Positions 9,949 through 21,640 of a DNA stretch of 64,000 nucleotides are shown here, piece after piece. The notes under the pieces are model-generated. The model ran no database searches, was not told the DNA's origin, and saw only the letters and a program-made list of their open reading frames with translations. The translations under genes were made by a program, and so were the position numbers. The DNA is taken from positions 744,001 to 808,000 of the forward strand of contig JAJHTX010000005.1 in NCBI GenBank assembly GCA_032164295.1, in the 5' to 3' direction. Position 1 is the stretch's first letter, and each line of letters begins with the position of its first letter. The DNA comes from Inonotus obliquus. Its lineage: Eukaryota; Basidiomycota; Agaricomycetes; Hymenochaetales; Hymenochaetaceae.

Positions 9949-11091
9949 CACTGGAATCTCGCTATCTACTGCCTTCCGGCTCGTTGTTTCCTTCCTTCAA
10001 TCGCACTACTCTCGCCTGTGCTAACCAAAGGCGACGTTAGTTCGCTCTCTATCTCTGTAAATGTGCTTTGCCTATTTTCGTGCTTCTCTTCTCTTTCCTT
10101 CTTGCTCTTCTTGTTCTTGTAACACAAAGTGTAATATACGAGCGGCTGTTGCTCGCTTTGCTCGTCGGTCTCTTGATCGTCGTAGCTTCTCATAAGCCTG
10201 CCGGAGTGATGAGTATTTGCTACGGGTGTCAGTCAAAAGAGTATGAGAGCAAATAGGGGGAGTATAGCTGACCCATGAATATTCACCACCTCGGATAGTC
10301 AGCGCGGCTTATATAGGCTAAAATAAGGGTACTGATTGAGAGTCACCTTAAAGGCTCAAAAAGTCAGCGTGATCGATTGAGCGAGCCTTCCAGTGGAATC
10401 GAGGAGATTGAAAATCCAAATATGGTCCTTAATATGGAGGGAGGATGATGTAGTTCCTATCTGAATATCATTATCTAGCTGGGGGAGAGGCTATACTGAA
10501 GGGAAATCCGGAAGGAGATATTTGAGATAGGTCAGTTTACCTGCGCGGCTGTTGATTTGCTTCGCGGGATTCCATCCAAATTTGTTGACTGCTATGAACC
10601 CGTCAAGTACAGTGAGCCTTTGACTGAGTGTCGACATCATGTGTTATTCTGCATAAGACCTGCGCGTTTTCAAACAGGACCGCGTCCTCAACCCTCATCA
10701 GTAAAGTCCTAGAAACTAGCATTCGTTCCGTCGCCACCAGTACCGAGGCTTCTATTCCTTGGTAAATCCAGTAAAAGTCCAAAACATGCCAACTGAAAAA
10801 CGCCAAGAAAAAGAAAACCAGACAAATAAAAAATACAAAAAGAAAGCTGTGCGGGACGCGTCTCCGCGCCGAAAAGAGAACAATAAAATGGATTTTCTGG
10901 GAGCGTGGCCTCTTACGAGGATAACGTGACCGCGCATTCAGTCACACTTCAAAAAGCGCGAATGGCCCATCCACTCCCTTCCAGCTTCCAGCTTTCAACC
11001 ACAGCCATCTCCATCCTCGACCGCAGCGCTTTCAAGCCCCAGTCTACATCTTATCTCTACACATTCCTCCCTTGCATTGTCTGTAACAACA
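9949..11091. other. Spacer between B2 and A2 (right arm)
   Basis: B2 3' flank followed by the A2 promoter region; it matches 2337-3485 in reverse complement. Open frames at 9966-10256 have counterparts after B1 and B' but vary in length and frame, so I do not call them genes. A TTATATAGG element lies near 10309-10317. No coding gene is supported. Confidence 0.6.
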
Positions 11092-13263
11092 ATGGCAGTT
11101 CTAACAAGATCGCGAGCGCGTGCGGCTGCTGGAGGTGGCCCGAATGGCTCCCATACTCCCGCTTCTCAAAGTCAGACCGGCGCCGCCGTCCATGCAACTG
11201 TCGTGCAAGGCGCCAATGGGAATCGAGTCTCTACCAGAGGTAGAGGCACGAAACGCAGCGGTGCACCTACACGATACAATATCACAGAGGGCGGTGAATC
11301 TGCCTCCACTGCGTCTCGCCCAACCACCGCCTCCAACTCAAAACCACGACGCAACGACAAAGGCAAGAGCCGTAAGTACCCAACTGAGTCAACTGCTTCA
11401 CTTGAGACTGAAAGCTTCATTCCTCCCAGGTGAGTCTCAGCCACAGGCTGTCGTCCAATCCTCCACCCAGACGTGTGGCTTGGCCTTCAAGTTCACACTT
11501 GAACACGTCGCTACGCCCAGCAAAGCTGGTAAGCCCTTCTAGACAATAACATCTTACCTGTCGTATTCACATCATTTCTAGCTTCACCACCCAAGACGGA
11601 TGGTGCGGCTTCCAAGAAGCCTCGTAAAGGTGGACGCTCCACCACGAAGCGAGGCCCAAAGGCTAAGGCTAAGGCTAAGGCCAAAACCGGAGGGACCGGT
11701 CAGCAGAAAAAAGGATCCCAAAGCACTGCGGTAGCCAGAGCGGGCACCAAGCGTCGGCGTGAGGAAGACGAGTATGAACCGGAGGAATCTGGTGGAGACG
11801 AGCTGGAGCCTGCTCCAGTACGACGCACTCTCCGTCGTGTTCGACGGAAGACCCAACAAACTCCGGCGGAAGTTGCTGTGAACAACGACGCCGTTGGCGA
11901 AGCGATGAACCGCGTGCGCCGCAACAAGGGAAAGGCGAAGGCCGTCGACTTACCGCCTACTGAAGAGGCCACTACAGGCTCGAAGCGTCGCCGGGACGAG
12001 GACGACGATGTCGGGGATGATTCGCAGCATCCATTGGATCCTGGCCCATCCCGCCGAACGACGAGGCGAACCAGGCAGAAGGTGGATAAGCCCACAATCA
12101 GCGAGCCCGAGAAGAAGTCCACTAGAAAGCCTAGAGGCGGTGCCGATCGTCCTACCAGAAGGACTGGGAACAGAAGGGAGAGAAAAACTCAGGTTCCTCT
12201 GACGCGAACGTCTACTCCGATGAGTTGCGAGTCCGAGGAGCCAACATTCATGCCATCTCGGGCTCCATCTCCGGAAGAATGCAAGGAGCACCCAACGCCC
12301 CAGGAAGCACCACGGGAGGCAGTCGTGAAGCAAGAGGAGGTGACGCCGTCTCCTTTCCCCCGCCAGCCGCCGTCAAGGCAGCCCGAATGCAAGAGGGAGC
12401 CTCCCGTAAGCCCCTTCATGCTTCCCGCCCTCCAGATTCCAAGTGCGACGGTCTTCCCCTTCGCAAACCCGACTTCGCACGTGGGTGGGCCAATCATCAA
12501 GGCAGAGGAGAGATCCTCACCCTATCTGGATCAGGACGAGTCGTTGTCGCCAGGCGGATCAGACAAAGAGAATGATCCAATTTATGGTCCCTTGCCAGCC
12601 CCGATGCCGGAGCCGGAACCTGATTCCGATGAAGACGACGATACTGCCCAAGACGAAAATGGGCCATCCGTCCAGTCCATCCAGCGGCCTTACCCTCGCC
12701 GGCCACTTGAGCCATTGGAGGGCTTCGACACCTCTGTACCAGAAGGTGACGAGACGGAGCCTGTCTCTTCAGAAGACGAGGAGGTCGATTACATCGACCT
12801 AGAGGAGGTTATCTCAGCGCCTGCGACACCCAGTGCAGAGTTCCGTACGACCACGGCCCAGTGCGAGGTTCAATCGTGTCGTTATGGTGTCGATGGTCCG
12901 AATGACGAGGTGGAGGTGGGATCTGAAGTTCGGGAGTTACTTGAAGCTTCTTCGTCCTTTTATAGGAGAATGACCTGCCGAGAATCGCCAGTGTCTCCGG
13001 TGGCTGGACTCGAAAGTATTCCTGACACTCCATCTGTTCCATTCGAAGCCGCTGCTCCGGATGGCAGGGACCGCTTCACTCGCTCTCGCGCTCCTTCGCC
13101 ATCTCCTTCCCTTCCGGACCACGCCACGCAGTATCTTCACACTCCTGAAGGGAGTTTTCCTCTGCCGCCATGCCAGTGCGGAAATCCAGCACGACACTTC
13201 GTAGTCCATAGTGATGGCGAAGCTTCAGAGTACAGTTTCATGGGCGATGATGAGGGTTTGTGA
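11092..13263 (+). CDS. Gene A2: large disordered basic/acidic protein, right-arm copy
   Basis: Function unknown. Exons 11092-11371, 11430-11528 and 11582-13263; introns of 58 and 53 nt, both GT-AG, phase 1; 686 residues. The start gives MAVLTRSRARAAAGGG. As in A1: an Arg/Gly-rich head, a short ordered-looking segment in exon 2 (GLAFKFTLEHV), a KAKAKAKAK tract, RRTLRRVRRK and KRRRDEDDD clusters, then a Pro/Ser/Asp/Glu-rich region with VKQEE and IKAEE motifs and an ending rich in acidic residues. Compared with A1 it lacks ten residues (DLDQVAPQEH) near residue 570 and has a two-residue insertion near residue 430. Frame is kept through every difference I could follow. Nuclear location is inferred from the basic clusters. 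Confidence 0.8.
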
Positions 13264-15400
13264 GGGCGAAGGCTCATTGGACTCATTTTGGCTTATCTAT
13301 TGCTCTTCCTACGTCTGCATCGTTTTTCTTTGTCTTAGTTTCTGCTCTTGCATTCCATTTTGTATCCTCGCACCTTGTATTTTGCTTCGTTTCCTCGTCT
13401 TGTTGTCCTGTCCCTGTACTTGTATCTTGCGTGATGTATCTTGCGTGATGTAATTTAACTTGAGCTGCCAGCTCATCGCTTCAGGGTCCTTCAAGACCTT
13501 GGAGCATCTCATAAACTCGGCTGTAGCCTCATCTCCTTCAGATCTGAGCTTTGAGTAGCGCTGTAAGCATTCGAGTTATGCGGCGTGTTGATAAGGTATG
13601 TTGAATGAAGGAGATAGATAGAAGAGCCTGATACACGCGTTTGAGTGGGTTATCCGCATCACATGACCTCATAATTTTTCATTCTTTCTTTCAAATTCAA
13701 TCTTGATTCTTGAAGCGACTCATTTTGACATCTTCCACCCGCATAAACTTCGCTATCATCCAGATGGAAATTGTATCTCATCGGAACTTTAGCCGAGCTA
13801 TCACTGCTTTTCGATGCCACATTCAGGACGACCGCAACCATTCGCCGAATTGTCATTCACGGTCTCTGGGTATCCTTCGAGCTGAAGGTCATGAAATGAG
13901 CATGATGTCGGTGGATCTTAGATACACCAGAGCCTGTGAAATGATGTAGATCGATAAAGTTGAGAAGCTCTTGCCTGGCTCTAGTGGATCATAATGTTCA
14001 CAATTTGTCACGATTAACAACGTACTGTAGGAGTCACGGTGTATCCTAACCGCCATGACTTTATTCTCCATACAAGACTTACCATTGACATTCGATGCAA
14101 TAATCTTCATCTGCAAGCGACACATGCCGCAATAAAGCATCTCCAACATCTCATGTTTCTACATAATTATGATACATTCATATCAGACCGTTACTGATCT
14201 ACTTAGTAATGAGACAGAGTCTCACAGAACGGACGATTCCTTTGCGAAATCGTAACCGGATCTGGGAAGTATCCAGGCGGATATGTTGCGGATACGATGG
14301 AAAGTATCCGCGAGTATCAAGTAAGATTCGCTTGCAGAGCTCTACTGGCGAAATCCTTGCATCAACAAGCGCAACGTATAAGGCAACTCTTCCTTTGAAC
14401 GACTTATTCCTAACACTAGGCTTGAATAGGGCGCATCGTGCTGCTTTGCTCTTGATTTATGTTTTTCACTCATCATATATACTCGGTACTACCATGGTGG
14501 GAAACCTTGCATCTGAAGCTGATTATCAACGCAAGAGTAAATGAACTTATCCATCAGCGTTTGACCATTCTCGTTTGTTTTCTTCATGAGCGAACAATTG
14601 ATCAATGGAATAAGGCAGTATACTTTAGGAATATTACTCACAATGTTGGTGGTGGTTTCAGTATTAGTTTAGACCAGGACCTCCCGTTTCAAAGGAATAA
14701 GTCCCTCGTGTGTATACAACGCATTTTTATGCAGAGAGGCGATACACAAGCCGTACACTGTTCTCCCTTCTTATGAATTCCTGTTTACGTTTCCAAAGAC
14801 AAACGACATGCAGATCAGCATAATGGGCGGAATGACACCCAGTAAGTCCCATACTCGGAAGCCAAAAAGACTTTTTCATGAGACAGTCATCATGGTATTA
14901 TATTACTAGCATTAGCGGAATATATATGCCTCCTCCTCGTCACTTTCAAACACTAGTCCATGATATTATTCTTCCAGATCCTCATCGAGACTTTAACTGT
15001 CTCGATTATCGGCCAAAATGTGGAACTCGGATAGTGCTTTCTGAAGTACGCTGTGTGCCTCATAACGGGATTGGAATAACACAACCACAAGGTCCAAGTA
15101 TAAATTAGAGTTTTCCTGCTCTCCAAAACAATCAAGCTCAAGCCTTCGGAGTGGGGGACACGTGACTCTCTCTGTTGTTGTGTCTCTGCCATTGACACCA
15201 CTGTGTTTGAATACGGTAAGCGCACTGAAGAATCGATGCGTAGGTCCTCGAGCGTCTGTAGGGGTATTCTCTCATATCGCCGATCGGAGTCTTGTAGTTC
15301 TAAAATGGTCAACGGAGGCAGTGGGCAGTGAACATTGGATGGATGGCTGTTGTGTTGCAGACTTGCGTTGCAGTTCACGTCTCGAACATTATATAATATT
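13264..15400. other. A2 3' flank and gene-poor DNA
   Basis: After the A2 stop there is a direct repeat of GTATCTTGCGTGAT near 13422-13449. The known palindrome arm ends at 13402 because its partner leaves the window. Beyond this the sequence is AT-richer with only short, unconvincing open frames (for example 14209-14544). No gene or RNA is recognised. Confidence 0.5.
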
Positions 15401-18400
15401 CTCTGCTTCTCCGAATCCGACCCAAGTTCATTAACTTCATTAATATTGACTTTAATTTGACTTTGAGTCTGAGGACGACCGGATGCTTATTTTATTTTAT
15501 GCCTAACCCGATGCCCATATGAATAAACCGTCCGTATTATCATCTGAGCATCATACACGCATTCCTTTCGCTCGTTAGTTTCTTCCTTTCTCTTTTCCAT
15601 TGTTCTTTTGCTTTGTGGATGTGTTGTGTGGTTATTGACGTTTAGTCGACGCTGGCGCTGGGATCAGATGGATGATTTATACCCCCTCAGTTGTTAAACT
15701 TTCGTTGCAACGATGATTGGATGATTGGTAGCTTGGGGGTAGAAAGTATACGCATATCTTATTATATGCGTGTGCACTGGCGTTACCACGTGGATTTCGG
15801 AGATAGAAGCAAGTACTAGTGTTAATCCGACGTGTGTGACAACTGACAGACGACGGATGACGGACACGCGCGTTAACCTGATCCAGGAGGTTCGTTCGAG
15901 GTACAAGTGTCACGGCGTGAATGCGCATCTATCACCGTCCGATATCACGTCGAACGTCGTCTTCCTCATCGATCCCCGCCCCATCACGTCACTGTCCCCG
16001 CCCCATCGCATCCTGTCCCGTCCCCAACCCCAACCCATCACCGACAAAAGAATCACGCGCTCGATCACAGTACAGTACTCCAGTCCTTCGCTCGTCCTTC
16101 GCTCTCGTTCACCCCGTTCCCACGCTTCATCTCGCATCTTCAAAGTAGGCAAAAGGCATAAGGCACAAGGCATCTAAGCATAAGACACGTTCTCCCAACG
16201 TGTACTTTTCTTCCGTCTTCGTCTTCTCTCTCTCTCATCTCTCAACTCCTCTTCCTCTGGGATTGATACCGAGTCGGATTCGGATACACGCGTTGCCGAC
16301 TCGGACTCGTGTTTCCCTTCCCTTTTTGGAGTTCGCGTATCGAATTCTAATTCGATGTACACAGTATTAGTATTGCACGCGTGTTTGTGATTATGATTGG
16401 GACTAGGTTCGATTAACCTGGATTCGGAGTTGGAGTTGGAGTCCGCGGAGGACGAGGATTCGACGAGCTTGTATACTTTGTATAATTTGGAGAGTCTGGA
16501 GACGAGACGAGACGTGAAAGACGTTTACAAGGAAGACGTTAAAGTATTTTGTAAGGGCTCGGACGTAGACGTGGAGGAGGACGTGGAAGAAGATGTATCC
16601 TCCTGAAGCTGATGCAGGGTGAGTACAGCATTAACCTCTACAACGTCCCAACGTCCCAATTTTCTTCTTTCTTCTTTCTTTCGTTATCAGCTGTAATCGT
16701 TTAGCTGTCTGTCTTCCGAGCTCTACTTTGATTTGACGTTCTCGTTCTCGTTCTGCGTCGATATCGTCTTCGTCTTTGCTGTCTGTAAAGCCTTTAAGTA
16801 AGGGATGCAGGTATGGTATGGACACCATATGCGTGTATGCATGACAAAGATTAAGATTACCAAGACCAAGACCAAAAAGGCGGAAAGGGAAGACGGTATA
16901 CTCTTGAAAATCGAAAATTAATTCTAAGAGAACTCACTCACGTCTAGATCCTTCATTTCCGTCTCTTTTCGCAGAAGTAGAAGCAGAAGCAGATGGAGGT
17001 AATACCAATACCAACACGATGCACGATGCACGGTACGTGTATGTGAAACATGAAACATGAGGTGTCGTCGTTAGTAGTGACATGGATACAACCGAGTGAG
17101 TCGTGAGTCGTGAGTCAATAATTAGCACAGATCAGTAGAGAGAAGAGGGAAGAGAAGAGAGAAGAGATAAGGTGCAAGAGAGAAATGAGGAAATGATACG
17201 AACGTCAACACCATATCGTATCGTAACGTCAATGCTAACCCGCGCATGGTAGCATTGTATCGTCCTTCTGAAGGTAAGATAAATGTTTCTCTGGTCTTGG
17301 TGTCGTCGCAGTCGTTCATGAAGGTACAAGCATCGACGACACCAACGTACGCGTGTTCAAATTTCGGATTTTCGCTATTCGCCATTCGCCATTCGCCATT
17401 CGTTCTGTTCTGATACACTGCAATTGTTGATATTCCTTCCCGCACCCGTAATATCAATGATGGTGTTTGTTGGTTCTAGCTTCAGGTCCATATCCATATC
17501 CATATCCAGGTCTAGGTCTAGGTCCGCGTCCGCTCGTTCCGTTTCTGTTCTGTTTGTTTCTGTGTTGGCGGATACGGCTATGGTTGCGGCTGCGGTTATG
17601 GACGGATGTTGGATATTCGAAGGGCGGAGGAGGAGTTCCACGTGTTCTTCACGCACAACGCCCAAGTCCTGATCCAAATCCAAATCATCATCCAAATCTG
17701 AATCTGAATCCAAATCGTTGTCATCACAAAGTCAATATTGATTCCTCGTTCATACGCATGTTCACATCTACACCCGACTCCGACCCCGACCCCGACTGTT
17801 TTTCTCAACGTCGTTTACAACCATTACTGCCTCCTCTATTTTCAAATCGAAAAGTACCCGAATTCAACGTGGAGGTGGAGGTGGCTATGTTATCGATAGG
17901 ACTAGGACGATTTAGCAAAGATGCATACATATGGACCGGCTGCAGCAAGCAACGGCACGACACGCCGCACGCCTCCTAAACATGTCACATGCCCATGCCA
18001 AACAAGGTACATGCACATCGTGCGAGACGTGAGACAAGCTGAGCATATGGGTTTTTACAACGTTGAGTTCAAATACAGATACGGATTCACGGGTAAAGTT
18101 TCCTTCGACTGGTTGGACTTGCGGAGACGGTTGAGGGAGTTGTGAGTTGTGAGAAGGTGAGGTGAGGATTTTGTGAGCCTGAGAGGACAACCAGCGCAGG
18201 CTAGGAAAAGTTCGGGGGAGAAGGCATAGATCGACACGAAAATCGCGTGACAATGTGAGGGGTGATCTGGAGTAGTGACGTGGACATTATTCTGTGACGG
18301 GTAAACTCGACGACTATCTATGTCACAAGCATCGTGACTGGGGTATAGAATGAAACTGGCGCCGATCGAGTCAAAGTGACATGGAGACTTGACCTCCCGC

Positions 18401-18506
18401 ACTCCCGCACAACATGTCTTCTTTTTCCCTCCCTCCCTCCCTCTTCCTTCTTATACCTTCCCTCTCTCATATCCTTCTACCTTATCCCCCCCTCTCTCAA
18501 TCTCAA
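15401..18506. other. Low-complexity intergenic region before the 7TM gene
   Basis: No recognised gene. It contains C-rich imperfect repeats at 15970-16040, GA/CT-rich runs, TCCATA and GGTCTA repeats at 17488-17530, and CCAAATC repeats at 17670-17720. CT-rich stretches at 18415-18505 directly before the next gene look like a fungal promoter or 5' UTR. Confidence 0.5.
17375..17713 (-). other. Acidic low-complexity open frame
   Basis: An open frame on the minus strand reads SDSDLDDDLDLDQD and later DLDLDLDMDMDMD, produced by hexanucleotide-like DNA repeats. It could be an exon of an unresolved gene, but the coding look is explained by the repeats themselves and no splice partners are convincing. 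Confidence 0.2.
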
Positions 18507-20198
18507 ATGTCCGCGATATACCCTCCTTCGTCTTCAGACCCCTCAGCGGCCGCCGACCCTCTTTCCTCCTTCGCTCCACCAGGCGAGTCAGCTCAGGACC
18601 TATGGCAAGAACGTTCCAACTTCGACAGTGTCGTTCTCTCAAGCGTAACCTACGGTATCCACCTCACTCTCTACTTCTTCGTTCTCCACCACTTGATCAA
18701 GTATCCTACTCAACGTGCAGGAGCCTCCAGCACAAAGGCTCGTATCTCGTGGGGACTTGTCGCGTATATCACCTGGAACTTTCTCCTCGGCACTTTCGGC
18801 ATTGCTGCCGAAGCTAAATTTAACGAGATGACTTTTGTGGACGAGAGGAATTTCCCCGGTGGTCCGAACGGTTTCGTCGCTGCGAAATATGGGATTTTTA
18901 TTAATATTTTTGGCACGTCTGCGTATGTGATTTTGAATTGGTTTGCGGATGGGCTCGTGGTGAGTGATTGGCATTTGCTCTGCGATCTGTCGTCGTATGG
19001 TTTATGCATCCGTATGTGACTGTAGATCTACCGGTTTTGGTTGATTTACAACTTTAACTATTGGATTGCGCTGATCCCTTGTTTACTCCTCCTCGGCTCG
19101 TTCTGTACGTCCCGTCGATCTCTCATCATCATTGTCTATTGTCAAACCTTATTTCTTAACTTAGGCATGGGAGTCATTCTCCTCGTTCAGCTCACACAGC
19201 CGAATGCCAATCTATGGACGAAAACGACGCTCAATTTCGGTATACCATATTGGTCCATCTCCATCTCACTCAACATCCTCGTCACCTCCCTCATAGTCGC
19301 ACGACTCTTATTCATCCGTCGACGTACACGTGCAGTGTTATCAACCCACCATTCTCGCACATATACGTCTATAGCAGCCATGCTCGTCGAATCCGCAGCG
19401 CTTTACAGCATCACAGCCCTGATTTTCCTGGTTTCGTATGCGCGGAATAGTAATGTCCAGAATCTGGTTTTGCCACCGCTTGGACAGGTGCAGGCGATTA
19501 GTCCTTTGTTGATTATGTGGAGAGTTGCGCGTGGACAGGCGATTTCGCATGATAAGTTGATGAGTAGTTGTGAAGATGGGATGTCACCTTCGAAATTATC
19601 TTGGAGGAGGAGTTATACGATCTCTGGAAGAGGAGGGGGAGGTGCTGGTGGAGGAGGAGGGGGAGGGATCTCGACTATGACGACGAGTAGTAGTGCGAAT
19701 GGAAGCACAGGTGTGCTAGACTCTACGTTTACTGCTCCTGGAGACTCTAATCCCCATCTCCCACTTCCTTCACCTATAAAAGAAGCACATTCGCATAGTG
19801 TTTATTTACCCCCTCTTTCGAAGATGTCGAGGTCGAGGTTTGCTGGTTCGAAAGGAGGAGGAGGAGACGAGGGGGATGAGGGAGATTCGGAGAAAGATAT
19901 GGTGGTGGTGGTTGAACCGGAGAGTCCTTCTCAGTGGGAGATGACTACGCCGAAACCTACTTCGATAACTACGATGAGCACGATGAGCACGATGAAGAAT
20001 ACGGCGATGACTACGTTGAAGAATATGAGACCGGGAAGTGCCGGTTCTGGTGCCGGTGCTGGGGGAAAAGAAGGGAAAGAAGGGAAAGATGGGAAGGAAG
20101 GGAGGTTTAGAGGCGTTCAAGTGATCGTGGAGAGACAGGTTGAGACGTGGGAGGAAAGACCTAATTCTGCGAGTGGGAATGGGCCTCGGGCTGTGTGA
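18507..20198 (+). CDS. Seven-transmembrane protein with low-complexity tail
   Basis: Probable integral membrane protein of a kind common in Agaricomycetes; ligand and role unknown. Exons 18507-18959, 19026-19104 and 19165-20198; introns of 66 and 60 nt; 521 residues. The 60-nt intron has no stop but good GTACGT and CTTAG ends, and removing it leaves a continuous helix (LLLGSFCMGVILLVQL). Seven hydrophobic segments occur at about residues 43-62, 78-98, 124-150, 158-180, 197-225, 237-262 and 273-292. The cytosolic tail after about residue 300 has a glycine run, then MSTMSTM and GKEGKEGKDGKEG repeats. I start at 18507 rather than the in-frame ATG at 18414, because the extra 31 residues come from a CT-rich leader. 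Confidence 0.8.
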
Positions 20199-21640
20199 AT
20201 TGAATTTATGATCTTTGTTTTTTTGAAACGGGTTCTTTCTCTTTCTCTCTTTCTGTTTCTCGTTCTCGGTTTTTTTTGTTTCTTTCCTTCCGTCTTTGCT
20301 CCCGCTGTCTCTCATTGTTGTAATGTGTCTGAATTGATATTGAAGACGAGACGACTTGGACCTCGGACTCACGCTCCTTTATCTTTTTTTTTGAGGGTTT
20401 CCTCTCCTCTCCTTCCCCTCCCTTTCTTTCTTTCTTTTTTACTTACTTACCTCCTCCTCCCTTTCTTTCTGTTTCTCTCTTTCCTGCATTCGAGTCTTTG
20501 AAAGATGCTAATATTGATACTGATATTGATACTGATAAGTACTGATAACTGTAATTCCCTCCCAATTCTCTTTTTCGTTCTTCGTTCTTCGTTCTTCGTT
20601 TTCTTTTCTTTTCTTTTGTTGTATCGTGTCGTGTCGTGTCGTAGCCTTGTGCTGTAGGCTGTAGGCCGTAGTCCAGCGCCTTCCTTCCCTCCTTATTCCT
20701 TCCGTCGAAAATAATCCCGAGTTTGCCTCACTCACTCTTTTAACTTCGTCCTTCAGCTTCCGTTCTTCAGCTTCCTTCTCCCTAGCTTCGTCCTTTAACT
20801 TCCGTCCTTTAACTTCCGTTCTTCGTTCTTCGTTCTTATTCTTCTGGACACTTGTCCCGATTCGGCTTCTCGATTCTCAATTCTCGGGTTCCGTTCCCAC
20901 TCCCGTACCTTCGTACCTTAGAAAGGATAGGCAGGAGGAGGGAGGCGAGGTGGTGGTGAGACGAGGTGATGAGACGAGGTGGTGAGACGAGGTGATGAGA
21001 CGAGGTGGTGAGACGAGGAGAAAGAGAAGAAAGAGAAAGAGAAAGAGAATCGGTTATACCTCTTGAAGAGAATCCTGCATCCTGCATCCTCGAATCTTTG
21101 AATCTTTGAATTGTGCATGTAAATACTCGCATTAAGAATATTACATTTTCTGTTTTTTTTTGGTGAATGTTTTTCAGTGTTTTGTTTTTGGTGTTTTGTT
21201 TTTGGTGTTTTGTTTGTTGTGTTTGGGATGGTTGATGGTTGATGGTTGATGGCAAGAAATGGTGTTGATGGTGATGATAAGGTTTTGATGTATTGAGGTA
21301 TTGATGCGGGTGAGTAATATGAGTACGTGTTATAAAGGAAGTTGGATAAAGGTGGATGGATGAAGGATGAAGGATGAAGGATGAAAGACGAAACTCATGA
21401 AAACCACAGTCGCGTCTGCATCTGGTGTTTTAGGTGTAACGTCGCTTTTTCTTCGGATTGCCGAATTCCCATCGTGCTAACGCTATTGGTATTGGAGGAG
21501 GAGCCAACCATATACTATATACGACATACGATATTCTAATTTCGCGTCGATTCGGATGTCTCAGTCTAGCTATAGTACTGCTAACTTGTTGTTGGGAGGC
21601 TGAGTCTGAATGAGAATGACTCGGAATGAGGATGAATACG
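20199..21640. repeat. Intergenic DNA dense in short tandem repeats
   Basis: No gene recognised. Repeats include TTCTTTCTTTC runs at 20425-20440, GATACTGATATT at 20514-20545, CGTTCTT at 20576-20600, GTGTC at 20622-20642, GAGACGAGGTGGT alternating units at 20945-21020, GTTGATG at 21230-21252 and GATGAAG at 21357-21385. The first part is the 3' region of the 7TM gene. Confidence 0.7.

Larger units (their letters stand above)
6598..10590. repeat. Tandem duplication of gene B unit (two copies)
   Basis: The text at 6598 (GAAAGGTGTGAAGTAGTGCCC) recurs with small changes at about 8572, and the two copies stay alignable through gene B and about 650 bp of its 3' flank. The flank of copy 1 ends near 8545 in GCTTCGCGGGATTCCATCC, which recurs at about 10560 at the end of copy 2. 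Unit length is close to 2.0 kb. The left arm carries a single unit, so either this duplication followed the palindrome or the left arm lost one unit. Confidence 0.85.
6201..13402. repeat. Right arm of large inverted repeat
   Basis: This is the reverse-complement counterpart of the left arm. It begins at the GCATCGG near 6201 and runs at least to 13402, where the left arm leaves the window. It contains B1, B2 and A2, all on the plus strand, so transcription points outward from the palindrome centre in both arms. It is longer than the left arm by one tandem B unit of about 2 kb. Confidence 0.9.

Noticed and set aside
9966..10256. Open frames on both strands in the B2 3' flank, repeated after B1 and B'
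   Set aside because: The copies differ in frame and length and lie in the 3' flank of B; the repetition is explained by duplication of the whole unit.
1..13402. The palindrome as a DNA transposon or retroelement
   Set aside because: No transposase, reverse transcriptase, integrase or long terminal repeat could be found in either arm. The outer ends are not visible, so a non-autonomous element cannot be fully excluded.
1..13402. The palindrome as a plain assembly artefact of one sequence joined to itself
   Set aside because: The arms differ by substitutions, indels, a frameshift and an extra tandem gene copy, and they flank a unique spacer. Joined haplotypes remain possible and are listed as a refuting test.
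14209..14776. Two overlapping frames in the gene-poor stretch after A2
   Set aside because: Short, without motifs or plausible splice partners.
18414..18506. An N-terminal extension of 31 residues for the 7TM protein
   Set aside because: The codons come from a CT-rich leader typical of fungal 5' UTRs; the downstream ATG gives a normal start.
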